Assembly: GCF_900107605.1 (NCBI RefSeq) | Contig: NZ_FNQJ01000014.1 | Span: forward strand, 21,685 to 85,684 | Reading direction: 5' to 3' | Length of the DNA: 64,000 bases | Source of the DNA: Acidovorax soli | GTDB taxonomy: Bacteria > Pseudomonadota > Gammaproteobacteria > Burkholderiales > Burkholderiaceae_C | Shown here: positions 20,855-29,338 of the stretch, piece by piece | Position numbering within the stretch: position 1 is the stretch's first letter | Layout: the number at the start of each line of letters is the position of its first letter | Program-made: the position numbers and the translations under genes | Notes under the pieces: model-generated | Database searches by the model: none | The model's input: the letters and a program-made list of their open reading frames with translations, nothing else | Told to the model about the DNA's origin: nothing

Positions 20855-22465
20855 ATGACTGCCGCCAATCCCACCGCCGGTCCGGCCCAGCCGCCTGCGC
20901 CTGCCACCCCGGCTGCGCCCGCAGCGCACCCGCCGCTGCAAGGCACCGCCCTGCTGCTGGGCACGCTGTCGCTGTCGCTGGCCACGTTCATGAACGTGCT
21001 GGACTCGTCCATCGCCAACGTCTCCATCCCCGCCATCGCCGGTGACCTGGGCGTGAGCCCCGGCCAGGGCACCTGGGTCATCACCAGCTTTGGCGTGGCC
21101 AACGCCATCTCGGTGCCGCTGACCGGCTGGCTCACGCAGCGCTTTGGCGCCGTGCGCCTTTTCACCATGAGCGTGCTGCTGTTTGTGCTGACCTCGTGGC
21201 TGTGCGGCTTTGCCTCGTCGCTCGAAATGCTGGTGGTGTTCCGCGTGCTGCAAGGCCTGGTGGCCGGGCCCATGATTCCGCTGTCGCAAACCCTGCTGCT
21301 GGCCAGCTACCCGCGCGCGCTGGCGGGCACCGCCCTGGCCCTGTGGGGCGTGACCACGCTGGTCGCCCCCGTGGTGGGGCCGCTGCTGGGCGGCTGGATC
21401 ACCGACAACATCTCGTGGCCGTGGATCTTCTACATCAACGTGCCCGTGGGACTGCTGGCCGCCGCCCTGACCTGGGGCATCTACCAGAAGCGCGAAACGC
21501 CCACGCGCAAGCTGCCCATCGACACCGTGGGCCTGTCGCTGCTGGTGCTGTGGGTGGGAGCGCTGCAGCTCATGCTCGACAAGGGCAAGGAGCTGGACTG
21601 GTTTGCCTCCAGCGAAATCATCCTGATGGCCGTGGTGGCCGTGGTGGCGTTTGCCGTGTTTCTGGTGTGGGAGCTGACCGACAAGCACCCGGTGGTGGAC
21701 CTCAAGCTCTTCAAGGGCCGCAACTTCACCTTCGGCGTGCTGGCCCTGTCGGTGGCCTACGCGCTGTTCTTCGGCAACGTGGTGCTGCTGCCGCTGTGGC
21801 TGCAGCAGTGGATGGGCTACACCGCCACCTCGGCCGGCATGGCGCTGGCGCCGGTGGGTGTTTTCGCCATCCTGCTCACACCGCTGGTGGGCAAGAAGGT
21901 GGGCCAGTGGGACCCGCGCCGCATGGCCACAGGGGCGTTCATGGTGTTCAGCATGGTGCTGTGGCTGCGCTCGCAGTTCACGGTGCAGACCGACTTTGTG
22001 CACATCCTCATCCCCACGCTGCTGCAGGGCGCGGCCATGGCGTTCTTCTTCATTCCGCTCACCACGCTCACGCTGTCGGGCATTGCGCCAGAGCGTATTC
22101 CGGCTGCCGCGGGCCTGTCCAACTTCGTGCGCATCACCGCCGGGGCCATGGGCACCTCGATTGCCACCACGCTGTGGGAAAGCCGCGCCGCCATGCACCA
22201 CGCACACCTGACCGAGGGGCTGGTACAGGGCCAGGGCGTGTTTGCCGCCACACTGGACCAGCTCATGGCATCGGGCCTCACGCAGATGCAGGCGCTGGCA
22301 CAGATCAACCGGCTGATCGACCAGCAGGCCTTCACGCGCGCCGCCGACGACATCTTTCTGGGATCGGCCGGCCTGTTCCTGCTGCTGATCGGATTGATCT
22401 GGCTGACCAGGCGCCCCGCCCGCGTAGCGGCGGGAACCGCGGTGGATGCGGGTGGCGCGCACTGA
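20855..22465 (+). CDS. emrB: DHA2-family MFS drug transporter (EmrB type)
   Basis: The 536-residue inner-membrane antiporter has 14 predicted helices. The N-terminus contains the DHA2 hallmark NVLDSSIANVSIPAIAGDLG. Motif-C-like LWGVTTLVAPVVGPLLGGWI is seen near 160-180. An unusually Ala/Pro-rich 35-residue N-terminal extension precedes helix 1. It starts 12 bases after the adaptor gene and is therefore cotranscribed. Substrates are probably hydrophobic antimicrobials or aromatic acids. Confidence 0.93.
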   Translation: MTAANPTAGPAQPPAPATPAAPAAHPPLQGTALLLGTLSLSLATFMNVLDSSIANVSIPAIAGDLGVSPGQGTWVITSFGVANAISVPLTGWLTQRFGAVRLFTMSVLLFVLTSWLCGFASSLEMLVVFRVLQGLVAGPMIPLSQTLLLASYPRALAGTALALWGVTTLVAPVVGPLLGGWITDNISWPWIFYINVPVGLLAAALTWGIYQKRETPTRKLPIDTVGLSLLVLWVGALQLMLDKGKELDWFASSEIILMAVVAVVAFAVFLVWELTDKHPVVDLKLFKGRNFTFGVLALSVAYALFFGNVVLLPLWLQQWMGYTATSAGMALAPVGVFAILLTPLVGKKVGQWDPRRMATGAFMVFSMVLWLRSQFTVQTDFVHILIPTLLQGAAMAFFFIPLTTLTLSGIAPERIPAAAGLSNFVRITAGAMGTSIATTLWESRAAMHHAHLTEGLVQGQGVFAATLDQLMASGLTQMQALAQINRLIDQQAFTRAADDIFLGSAGLFLLLIGLIWLTRRPARVAAGTAVDAGGAH

Positions 22466-22490
22466 ATGTCTTTTGCCGCAGTCAATGTCA

Positions 22491-22547
22491 GCCAAAAGGC
22501 CTTGATTGCGCGTGCATCAAGCGCTGCGAGCTATTAATTAAATAGCA
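22491..22547. repeat. Palindromic repeat (copy c) overlapping a gene end
   Basis: CCAAAAGGCCTTG, a degenerate AGCGC core with CATCAAGCGCTGCGAGCTAT, and the tail CTATTAATTAAATAG follow the family layout. The tail supplies the TAA stop and the last codons of the minus-strand lysR gene (stop at 22538-22540), so the repeat has set that protein's C-terminus. Confidence 0.65.
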
Positions 22548-23440
22548 TTCATTCCTGGCAAAAGCAGGCCCTGTTGCGCCGCCACCGCCTCGCGCAAAAA
22601 CGCCCAGGTGGCCTGGATGCGCGCCACATGCTTGTTGTCGGCGGGCATGGACATCCAGAACGTGCGCTGGAACCGCGCCACACCGGGCAGCACCGGCACC
22701 AGCGCAGGGTCTTGCGCCGCCACAAACGCCGGCAGCACCGCCAGCCCCGCCCCGGCACGTGCGGCCTCGTACTGTGCCAGGATGCTGGTGCTGCGCAGCG
22801 CAAAGTGCGCGGGGCGGTGCAGTTCGTCCAGGATCTGCAGCTCCTTGCTGAACAACAGGTCGTCCACGTAGCTGATGAAGGTGTGGCCGCGCAGGTCGTC
22901 GGCGGTGTGGATGGGCGCGTGCCGCTCCAGGTAGCTGGTCGCGCCATAGAGCTGCAGCACATAGTCGGTGAGCTTGACCACCAGCACCGCGCCGCGTGCC
23001 GGGCGCTCCAGCGAGATCACGATGTCGGCCTCGCGCCGCGACAGGTGCACCAGGCGCGGCAGGGCCAGCAGGTCCACCACCAGCCCGGGGTGGCTCAGCG
23101 CAAAGCGCGCCAGCTGCGGCGCCAGGATCAGGTTGCCAAAGCCCTCGGTGGTGCCGATGCGCACCAGGCCGTGCAGGCCCTGGCGCACGCCGGGCGCGGC
23201 GTTTTCCACCGCCAGAAAGGCCGCCTCCATGGCCTCGACCTGGGGCAGCAGCGCGCGCCCGGCCTCGGTCAGCCGGTGGCCGCCGGCCTCGCGCGCAAAC
23301 AGGGCCGAGCCCACCTGTTTTTCGAGCGCCTGCAGGCGGCGCGCCACCGTGGTGTGGTCCACCGCCAGGCGGCGCGCGGCGCCCACCAGCGTGCCGGCGC
23401 GGGCCAGTTCCAGAAAGTAGCGCAGGTTGTCCCAGTCCAT
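22538..23440 (-). CDS. LysR-family transcriptional regulator
   Basis: This 300-residue regulator begins MDWDNLRYFLELARAGTLV, the classic winged-HTH start, with the helix-turn-helix at about 18-60 (AARRLAVDHTTVARRLQAL). A periplasmic-binding-like effector domain runs from about 90 to 295. It follows a marR gene by 4 bases on the minus strand, and the pair diverges from the 3-hydroxybenzoate/gentisate operon. Either protein could be its regulator. Confidence 0.88.
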   Translation of the reverse strand: MDWDNLRYFLELARAGTLVGAARRLAVDHTTVARRLQALEKQVGSALFAREAGGHRLTEAGRALLPQVEAMEAAFLAVENAAPGVRQGLHGLVRIGTTEGFGNLILAPQLARFALSHPGLVVDLLALPRLVHLSRREADIVISLERPARGAVLVVKLTDYVLQLYGATSYLERHAPIHTADDLRGHTFISYVDDLLFSKELQILDELHRPAHFALRSTSILAQYEAARAGAGLAVLPAFVAAQDPALVPVLPGVARFQRTFWMSMPADNKHVARIQATWAFLREAVAAQQGLLLPGMNAI

Positions 23441-23444
23441 GGCG

Positions 23445-23927
23445 TCACCGGGCACGCCGTGGGGTGCGCTCGTCCAAGGGTTCGCTGGGCGCACGGCTGA
23501 GCGCGTTGTTGCCCCGCACCAGCGTGCGCAGCATGTCCATGAACACCGCACGCTGCTCCGGCGCCAGGGGTTCGAGCATGCGCTCTTGTGCGCGCAGCAT
23601 GCCGGGCTCCACCTCCTCCAGCAAACGCTGGCCGTCGGGCGTGATGGTCAGCAGGCGTACGCGCCGGTCCTCGGGGTGGGCGTTGCGCTGCATCAGGCCC
23701 CGCGACTCCAGGCGGTCGATCACGCTGCCAATGGTGGAGGTGTCAAAGCCGATGGTGCGCGCCAGCGTGCGCTGGTCAATGCCCGGCTCACGCCCCACGG
23801 CATACAGCGCGGCGAATTGCACGGGTGTGATTCCACTGGCCTGCGTCTCCTCCAGAAATACCGCCACGGCGATCTGCTGCAGACGGCGGATATGGAAACC
23901 GGGAAGGTTGTCGATCTCTACGGGCAT
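23445..23927 (-). CDS. MarR-family regulator of gentisate operon
   Basis: The 160-residue winged-helix protein has its HTH at about 50-80 (IDQRTLARTIGFDTSTIGSV) and wing residues DRRVRLLTITPDG. It is divergent from the 3-hydroxybenzoate 6-hydroxylase gene, and a 19-bp dyad lies over the opposing promoter. MarR repressors released by aromatic ligands are well known for such clusters, so I infer control of the operon and of itself. Confidence 0.9.
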   Translation of the reverse strand: MPVEIDNLPGFHIRRLQQIAVAVFLEETQASGITPVQFAALYAVGREPGIDQRTLARTIGFDTSTIGSVIDRLESRGLMQRNAHPEDRRVRLLTITPDGQRLLEEVEPGMLRAQERMLEPLAPEQRAVFMDMLRTLVRGNNALSRAPSEPLDERTPRRAR

Positions 23928-23952
23928 GAAAAATTAAGGGTTTCCACCAATC

Positions 23953-23994
23953 TTGATTCACATCATTTTAGGACCTACACTAATCATCAGTGTA
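23953..23994 (+). promoter_or_regulatory. Promoter with overlapping dyad, gentisate operon
   Basis: TTGATT (23953-23958) and TACACT (23976-23981) are 17 bases apart, a good sigma-70 arrangement pointing at the hydroxylase gene. The -10 box is the left arm of TACACTAATCATCAGTGTA (23976-23994), with 8 of 9 positions paired. Bound MarR would block RNA polymerase. Confidence 0.7.
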
Positions 23995-24056
23995 CTTTTT
24001 ATATGCACACTGTTTATTGATCCACATCAGCATCACAACCGACGGAGACAGCGGCA

Positions 24057-25259
24057 ATGACAGTTTTGAACATTCCCACGGCACCAGTCCTGGTCGCCGG
24101 CGGCGGCATCGGTGGCGTGGCGGCAGCACTGGCTCTGGCGCGCCAGGGGTACGCGGTCAAGGTGCTGGAGCAGGCCCCCCAGCTCGGTGAGATCGGCGCA
24201 GGCATCCAGTTGGGCCCCAACGCCTTTGCGGCGTTTGATGCCCTGGGCATTGGCGAGCTGGCGCGGGCCCGCGCGGTCTACACCGATGAAATGGTCATGC
24301 ACGACGCGCTGGACGAGCGCCTGGTGGGCCGCATCCCCACCGGCGACGCCTTTCGCCAGCGCTTTGGCAATCCGTATGCGGTGATCCACCGCGCCGACAT
24401 CCACACCTCGCTGCTGGAAGGCGCCAAAGCGCATGGCAACATCGAGACGCTGACCGGCACCCGCATCGAGCGCGTGGAGCAAACCGGAGATACCGTCACG
24501 GTGTATGACCAGCATGGCGTGGCACACCAGGGCCAGGCATTGATTGGTGCGGACGGTGTGAAGTCCGTCGTGCGGCAGCAATACGTGGGCGATGCCGCCC
24601 GCGTGTCGGGCCATGTGGTGTACCGCGCCGTGGTCGAGAAGAACGACTTCCCCGAAGACCTGCGCTGGAACGCCGCCAGCATCTGGGTCGGCCCCAACTA
24701 CCACCTGGTGCACTACCCGCTGCGCGGCGGCGAGCAGTACAACGTGGTCGTGACCTTCCACAGCCGCGAGCACGAGGAATGGGGCGTGCGCGAGGGCAGC
24801 CGCGAGGAGGTGCAGAGCTACTACCGCGATTGCTGCCCGCGCGCCCACCAGCTGATCGACATGCCCAAGAGCTGGAAACGCTGGGCCACCGCCGACCGCG
24901 AGCCCATCGGCCAGTGGACCTTTGGCCGCGCCACCTTGCTGGGCGATGCCGCCCACCCCACGCTGCAATACCTGGCACAGGGCGCCTGCATGGCGCTGGA
25001 AGACGCGGTGACGCTGGGCGAGGCCCTGAAGCGCTGCGACCAGGATTTCCCCAAGGCGCTCGCACTGTACGAACGCTCTCGCATTGCCCGCACGGCGCGG
25101 GTGGTGCTGTCGGCCCGTGAAATGGGCCGCATCTTCCACGCCAAGGGTGTGGAGCGCCTGGTGCGCAACGACCTCTGGAAGGGCCGCAGCCCCGAGCGCT
25201 TTTATGACGCCATGGAATGGCTGTATGGCTGGAAGGTGGACAACTGTCTGGCCGACTGA
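24057..25259 (+). CDS. nagX: 3-hydroxybenzoate 6-hydroxylase (FAD monooxygenase)
   Basis: The 400-residue class A flavin monooxygenase should turn 3-hydroxybenzoate into gentisate with NADH and O2. The FAD-binding GGGIGG lies near 15-20, followed by the Glu at about 37. The DG motif is seen in LIGADGVKSVVRQQ near 160-172. GDAAHP (about 299-304) binds the FAD ribityl chain. The next genes are gentisate dioxygenase, fumarylpyruvate hydrolase and maleylpyruvate isomerase, and this makes a salicylate 1-hydroxylase reading less likely. SD GGAG lies about 11 bases before the ATG. Confidence 0.88.
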   Translation: MTVLNIPTAPVLVAGGGIGGVAAALALARQGYAVKVLEQAPQLGEIGAGIQLGPNAFAAFDALGIGELARARAVYTDEMVMHDALDERLVGRIPTGDAFRQRFGNPYAVIHRADIHTSLLEGAKAHGNIETLTGTRIERVEQTGDTVTVYDQHGVAHQGQALIGADGVKSVVRQQYVGDAARVSGHVVYRAVVEKNDFPEDLRWNAASIWVGPNYHLVHYPLRGGEQYNVVVTFHSREHEEWGVREGSREEVQSYYRDCCPRAHQLIDMPKSWKRWATADREPIGQWTFGRATLLGDAAHPTLQYLAQGACMALEDAVTLGEALKRCDQDFPKALALYERSRIARTARVVLSAREMGRIFHAKGVERLVRNDLWKGRSPERFYDAMEWLYGWKVDNCLAD

Positions 25260-25309
25260 GCCTGCCATCGGCCCGTTCGTTCCACCTTCATTGACCGAAA
25301 GATTCCCCC

Positions 25310-26443
25310 ATGAGCCTGATCGATACCGTACCTTCGCCCGTTCGCCTGCCCGCCGTGGCGGCCCATGGCCAGCCGGAGCCCACACCCGCGCTGGAGCAGC
25401 TGTACCGCGGCTTTGAGCAGGAAATGCTGGTGCCGCTGTGGACGCAGATCGGCGACCTGATGCCCCCCCATCCGCAGAGCAAGGCCAGTGCCCACCTGTG
25501 GCACTGGGACCGGCTGGTAGCGCTGGCCGATGAGGCCGGCCGCATCGTGCCGGTGGGCCGGGGCGGCGAGCGCCGGGCCATCGCCCTGGCCAACCCGTCC
25601 CTCGGTGGTAGGCCCTTTGCCACGCCCACCCTGTGGGCCGCCATCCAGTACCTGATGCCCGGCGAGGACGCACCCGAGCACCGCCATACCCAACACGCCT
25701 TCCGTTTCATCGTGGAGGGCGAAGGCGTCTGGACCGTGGTCAATGGCGATTCGGTGCGCATGTCACGCGGCGACTTCCTGCCCCAGGGCGGCTGGAACTG
25801 GCACGCCCACCACAACGCGGCCGACAAGCCCATGGCCTGGATCGACGGGCTGGACATTCCGTTCGCCTACTCCACCGAGTCCCAGTTCTTCGAGTTCGGC
25901 CGCGATGCCATCAGCCCGGCCGAACGCATTTCGCCCGAGTTTTCGCGTTCCGAACGCCTGTGGGCGCATCCGGGCCTGCGCCCGGTCTCGCAACTGCAGG
26001 ACCAGGCCGTCACGCCCCTGCTGGCCTACCGCTGGGTGGACACCGACAAGGCGCTCAACGAACAACTGGCCCTGGAAGCCGAAGGCCACGCCGCCACGCT
26101 GAGCCCCGGCCACGCCGCCGTGCGCTACACCAACCCCACCAATGGCCGCGACGTGCTGCCCACCATCCGCTGCGAGATGCACCGCCTGCGCAGCGGCGCC
26201 ACCACCCGCACGCGCCGCGAGGTGGGCTCCTCGGTGTTCCAGGTGTTTAACGGTCAAGGCAGCGTGAAGGTGGGCGACCACCAATGGCCGGTGCGCCGTG
26301 GCGACATGTTCGTGGTGCCGTCCTGGCAACCGTTCACCGCCCAGTGCGATGCCGGCCAGCCCTCGCTGGACCTGTTCCGCTTCAGCGACACGCCCATTTT
26401 TGAAGCCGTGCATGCCTGGCGCGAACAGGTGGAACCCGCCTGA
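25310..26443 (+). CDS. nagI: Gentisate 1,2-dioxygenase
   Basis: The 377-residue bicupin Fe(II) enzyme cleaves gentisate to maleylpyruvate. The first cupin has the metal-binding set PEHRHTQHAFRFIVEGEG (about 121-138) with a later His in NWHAHH. The second cupin lies at about 265-355. Length is normal for the family. Lying directly after the hydroxylase gene, it performs the ring-opening step. Confidence 0.94.
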   Translation: MSLIDTVPSPVRLPAVAAHGQPEPTPALEQLYRGFEQEMLVPLWTQIGDLMPPHPQSKASAHLWHWDRLVALADEAGRIVPVGRGGERRAIALANPSLGGRPFATPTLWAAIQYLMPGEDAPEHRHTQHAFRFIVEGEGVWTVVNGDSVRMSRGDFLPQGGWNWHAHHNAADKPMAWIDGLDIPFAYSTESQFFEFGRDAISPAERISPEFSRSERLWAHPGLRPVSQLQDQAVTPLLAYRWVDTDKALNEQLALEAEGHAATLSPGHAAVRYTNPTNGRDVLPTIRCEMHRLRSGATTRTRREVGSSVFQVFNGQGSVKVGDHQWPVRRGDMFVVPSWQPFTAQCDAGQPSLDLFRFSDTPIFEAVHAWREQVEPA

Positions 26444-26526
26444 TAACCCCCAAGCCCTTTTCTTCGCAGCACCGGCCTGCCCGCGCGGACAGGCCCTGCG
26501 CCCTTTATCCCTGACTGGAAGCCCCG

Positions 26527-27234
26527 ATGACCGCTATCCCCTATCTCTGGACCCCCTCCCCCGTTCAATCCCTGCCCGTGCGCGGCAGCGCGCAGCGCCT
26601 GCCCATCCACCGCCTGTTTTTCGTGGGCCGCAACTACCACGCGCATGCCGTCGAAATGGGCCGCCCCGTGGACAAAAGCGTCGAGCGCCCCTTCTACTTC
26701 ACCAAGGCCCCCCAGACGCTCACCGAATCGGGCGCCACGGTTGCCTACCCACCGGAAACCCAAAACTACCACTTCGAGATGGAACTGGTCGTGGCGATTG
26801 GCAAGGCCGGATTCCGCATCCCGGCCGAGCAGGCGCATGAGTACATCTACGGCTACGCCTGCGGCCTCGACATGACCCGCCGCGACCTGCAACTGGTGGC
26901 GCGCGACAAGGGCCGCCCCTGGGACCTGGGCAAGGACGTGGAGCAATCCTCCGTTGCGAGCGAGGTCGTGCCCATGCCTGGCAAGGTGATCGATTCCGGC
27001 GTGATCGAGCTTTCGGTCAATGGCGCGGTCAAGCAGCAGTCCAACGTGGACAAGCTGATCTGGAACATCCGCGAGATCATTGCCGACCTCTCGCTGTTCT
27101 ACCACCTGCAGCCCGGCGACCTGATCTACACCGGCACGCCCGAAGGCGTGGGTGCGGTGGTGCCGGGCGACCGGATCACCGGCCGCGTGGAAGGTGTGGG
27201 CGAGATCGCGCTGACCGTGGGCCAGCCCGAGTAA
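26527..27234 (+). CDS. nagK: Fumarylpyruvate hydrolase (FAH family)
   Basis: The 235-residue member of the fumarylacetoacetate hydrolase superfamily should split fumarylpyruvate into fumarate and pyruvate. Visible metal-site and core motifs are FEMELVVAIGKAG (E near 80) and YGYACGLDMTRRDLQ. GDLIYTGTPEGVGAV (about 197-211) lies near the C-terminus. It follows gentisate dioxygenase by 83 bases and precedes the isomerase by 15. The short single-domain length fits the NagK group rather than full FAH. Confidence 0.92.
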   Translation: MTAIPYLWTPSPVQSLPVRGSAQRLPIHRLFFVGRNYHAHAVEMGRPVDKSVERPFYFTKAPQTLTESGATVAYPPETQNYHFEMELVVAIGKAGFRIPAEQAHEYIYGYACGLDMTRRDLQLVARDKGRPWDLGKDVEQSSVASEVVPMPGKVIDSGVIELSVNGAVKQQSNVDKLIWNIREIIADLSLFYHLQPGDLIYTGTPEGVGAVVPGDRITGRVEGVGEIALTVGQPE

Positions 27235-27249
27235 GCCGAGGACCGCCCC

Positions 27250-27888
27250 ATGAAGCTCTACAGCTTTTTCCGCAGCGGTACCTCGCACCGCCTGCGTATC
27301 GCGCTCCACCTCAAGGGCCTCACACCCGACTACGTGCCGGTGGACCTGCGCGTGGACGAGCAGGCCCAGGCGCCGTTCAAGGCCATCAACCCGCAGGGCC
27401 TGGTGCCCGCGCTGGAGATCGACAACGGCCAGGTGCTGATCCAGTCGCCTGCCATCATCGAATGGCTGGAGGAGCGCTATCCCACCCCCGCGCTGCTGCC
27501 CGCTGATCCACTGGCCCGCGCCCATGTGCGTGCACTGGCCGCCATCGTGGGCTGCGACGTGCACCCCATCAACAACCGCCGCATCCTGCAAACCCTGCGC
27601 AAGCAGTTCGGCGCGGATGAGGCCGCCATCAACGCCTGGTGCGCCACCTGGATCACCGCTGGCTTCGACGCCATCGAAGCCCTGCTGGCCAAGGACAACG
27701 CGCGCGGCAGCTACTGCTTTGGCGGTGCGCCCACCCTGGCCGATGTGTACCTGATCCCGCAGGTCGAAAGCGCTCGCCGCTTTGGTCTGGACATGACCGC
27801 CTGGCCGCTCATCAGCGCGGTGGATGCCGCCTGCGCCGAGCTACCGGCCTTTGCCCGAGCAGCACCTGCGGCCCAACCGGATGCCTGA
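27250..27888 (+). CDS. nagL: Maleylpyruvate isomerase (zeta-class GST)
   Basis: The 212-residue glutathione-S-transferase-fold enzyme should convert maleylpyruvate to fumarylpyruvate. The N-terminal FFRSGTSHRLRIALHLKG stretch (about 6-23) is the zeta-class Ser-rich glutathione site. The cis-Pro motif GLVPALE lies near 51-57 and the helix INPQG before it. With the preceding gene it completes gentisate to fumarate plus pyruvate. Usual length is 210-215. Confidence 0.92.
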   Translation: MKLYSFFRSGTSHRLRIALHLKGLTPDYVPVDLRVDEQAQAPFKAINPQGLVPALEIDNGQVLIQSPAIIEWLEERYPTPALLPADPLARAHVRALAAIVGCDVHPINNRRILQTLRKQFGADEAAINAWCATWITAGFDAIEALLAKDNARGSYCFGGAPTLADVYLIPQVESARRFGLDMTAWPLISAVDAACAELPAFARAAPAAQPDA

Positions 27889-28045
27889 GCCCGCAGGGCT
27901 TTGAAGATTGTTGGAAAGACAACGCCGGCCCCACGCGCCAGCGGCCGGTGCGCGGTCGCGCGCCTGCCTCCCCTTACCGCTCCGCCCTGCAACAAAGCCG
28001 GGGCCCGCAGTGCCAGTACTCATAACCGTTCCCAGGAGACAAACC

Positions 28046-29074
28046 ATGCCAGCCTTCCATTCCGCCCCGGCCCCACTGCGCGGCCTGCGCCGCCGCGCGC
28101 TCACCACTGCAGCGTTATTGCTGGGCGGCGCCAGCGCCACCGGCCTGGCCTGGGCCCAGGGCGGCACGCCCACCTTTCCCAGCAAGCCGGTCACCGTGGT
28201 CACTGCCTTTGCCGTGGGCAGCGGCCCCGATGCGGTGCTGCGCCTGGTGGCCAACAAGCTGTCGGTGGCCTGGAAGCAGAGCGTGACCGTGGACAACCGC
28301 CCCGGCGGCGGCGGCTTCATCGCCATCGAAGCCGCGCGCCGTGGCGCCCCCGACGGCCACACCCTGCTGCAACTGGACAGCGAGCACCTGTCCGCCCTGC
28401 CCCACCTGTACAAGCAACGCAACTTCCAGACGCTGCAGGTCTTCGACCCGGTCGCGCCGCTGTTTCGCACGCCGTTTCTGGTCGCCGTGCCCACGCAGTC
28501 GCCTTGGAAGAATGTGGGCGACCTGATTGCGGCGGCCAAGAAGGGCACCGGCGCAGTGAGCTACGGCTCGTGGGGTGTCGGCAGCCCGGGCCATCTGGGC
28601 GGCGAGTGGCTGGACCTGGTGGCAGGCACGCAGATGACCCATGTGCCGTTCCGCGAGGTCAGCCAGCTGTTCACCTCGGTCGCCAATGGCGACCCCGCCT
28701 GGAGCCTGGCCAGCATTCCGTCCAGCCAGGGCATCTACAAGGCCGGCAAGATCCGCTACCTGGCTGTGGCCGGCCCCCGCCGCATTGCCCAGTTGCCCGA
28801 CGTACCCACCCTGGCCGAGGCCGGAGGCCCCGCGCAGTTGGATGTGAACTCGTTCGTGTCCCTGCTGGCAGTCAAGGGCGTGCCTGCCCCCGTGCGCGCC
28901 CAGATCCATGCCGATGTCCTGAAAGTGCTGCAAGAGCCCGAGGTGCGCGAGAAATTCAACACCTTTGCGTTCGAGCCCCTGTCGTGGTCGGTAGAGAAAA
29001 TCCAGCGCCAGGCCGGGGTCAAGTCCGAGCAGTACAAGCTGCTGATCCAGAAGGCCAACATCAGCCTGGACTGA
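28046..29074 (+). CDS. Tripartite tricarboxylate-type (Bug) substrate-binding protein
   Basis: This 342-residue periplasmic binding protein has an N-terminal signal peptide (RRRALTTAALLLGGASATG, cleavage near AWA-QG, about residue 32). The Bug-family body follows (PSKPVTVVTAFAVGSGPDAVLR; VDNRPGGGGFIA near 88-99). The SD is CAGGAGAC. It is the last gene of the degradation operon, so its ligand is plausibly 3-hydroxybenzoate, gentisate or a related acid. No TctA/TctB membrane partner is present, as is usual for orphan Bug proteins. Confidence 0.88.
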   Translation: MPAFHSAPAPLRGLRRRALTTAALLLGGASATGLAWAQGGTPTFPSKPVTVVTAFAVGSGPDAVLRLVANKLSVAWKQSVTVDNRPGGGGFIAIEAARRGAPDGHTLLQLDSEHLSALPHLYKQRNFQTLQVFDPVAPLFRTPFLVAVPTQSPWKNVGDLIAAAKKGTGAVSYGSWGVGSPGHLGGEWLDLVAGTQMTHVPFREVSQLFTSVANGDPAWSLASIPSSQGIYKAGKIRYLAVAGPRRIAQLPDVPTLAEAGGPAQLDVNSFVSLLAVKGVPAPVRAQIHADVLKVLQEPEVREKFNTFAFEPLSWSVEKIQRQAGVKSEQYKLLIQKANISLD

Positions 29075-29237
29075 CGGCCCCGGCCCCGAGCCCCGGCCGC
29101 GCCGGGTTACCCGCTTGAAGCCCTTCACGCCCGCCTTCGCCCTTGCACCGGTCACACGGGCGAGGCCGCAGGCGGGCGCTTCGCCATGGGGGGCTGCGCA
29201 TGCATGGCGTCGATGTGCAAATATGCAAAAACAAAGT

Positions 29238-29279
29238 GCAATTTTCTCTATTGCGCTAGCAATTTCGCACAACTAACAT
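29238..29279 (+). promoter_or_regulatory. mmsA promoter with GCAAT half-sites
   Basis: TTGCGC (29251-29256), a 17-base spacer and TAACAT (29274-29279) form a candidate promoter 60 bases before mmsA. Three half-sites overlap it: GCAAT at 29238, ATTGC at 29250 and GCAAT at 29259. They form two inverted pairs, one with a 7-base and one with a 4-base spacer. This suggests a dimeric regulator. Upstream, 29129-29188 holds a GC-rich bulged hairpin after the binding-protein gene, possibly its terminator. Confidence 0.55.
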
Positions 29280-29338
29280 GGAGTGGTTTTGGGCGCTTTG
29301 CCCGCACCCCTGCCCGCTTTTTTCCAGGAGACAACCCC

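Noticed and set aside
19244..22495. 1083-codon minus-strand open frame across the efflux genes
   Set aside because: Low-complexity His/Gln/Gly/Arg composition; antisense to well-supported emrA and emrB.
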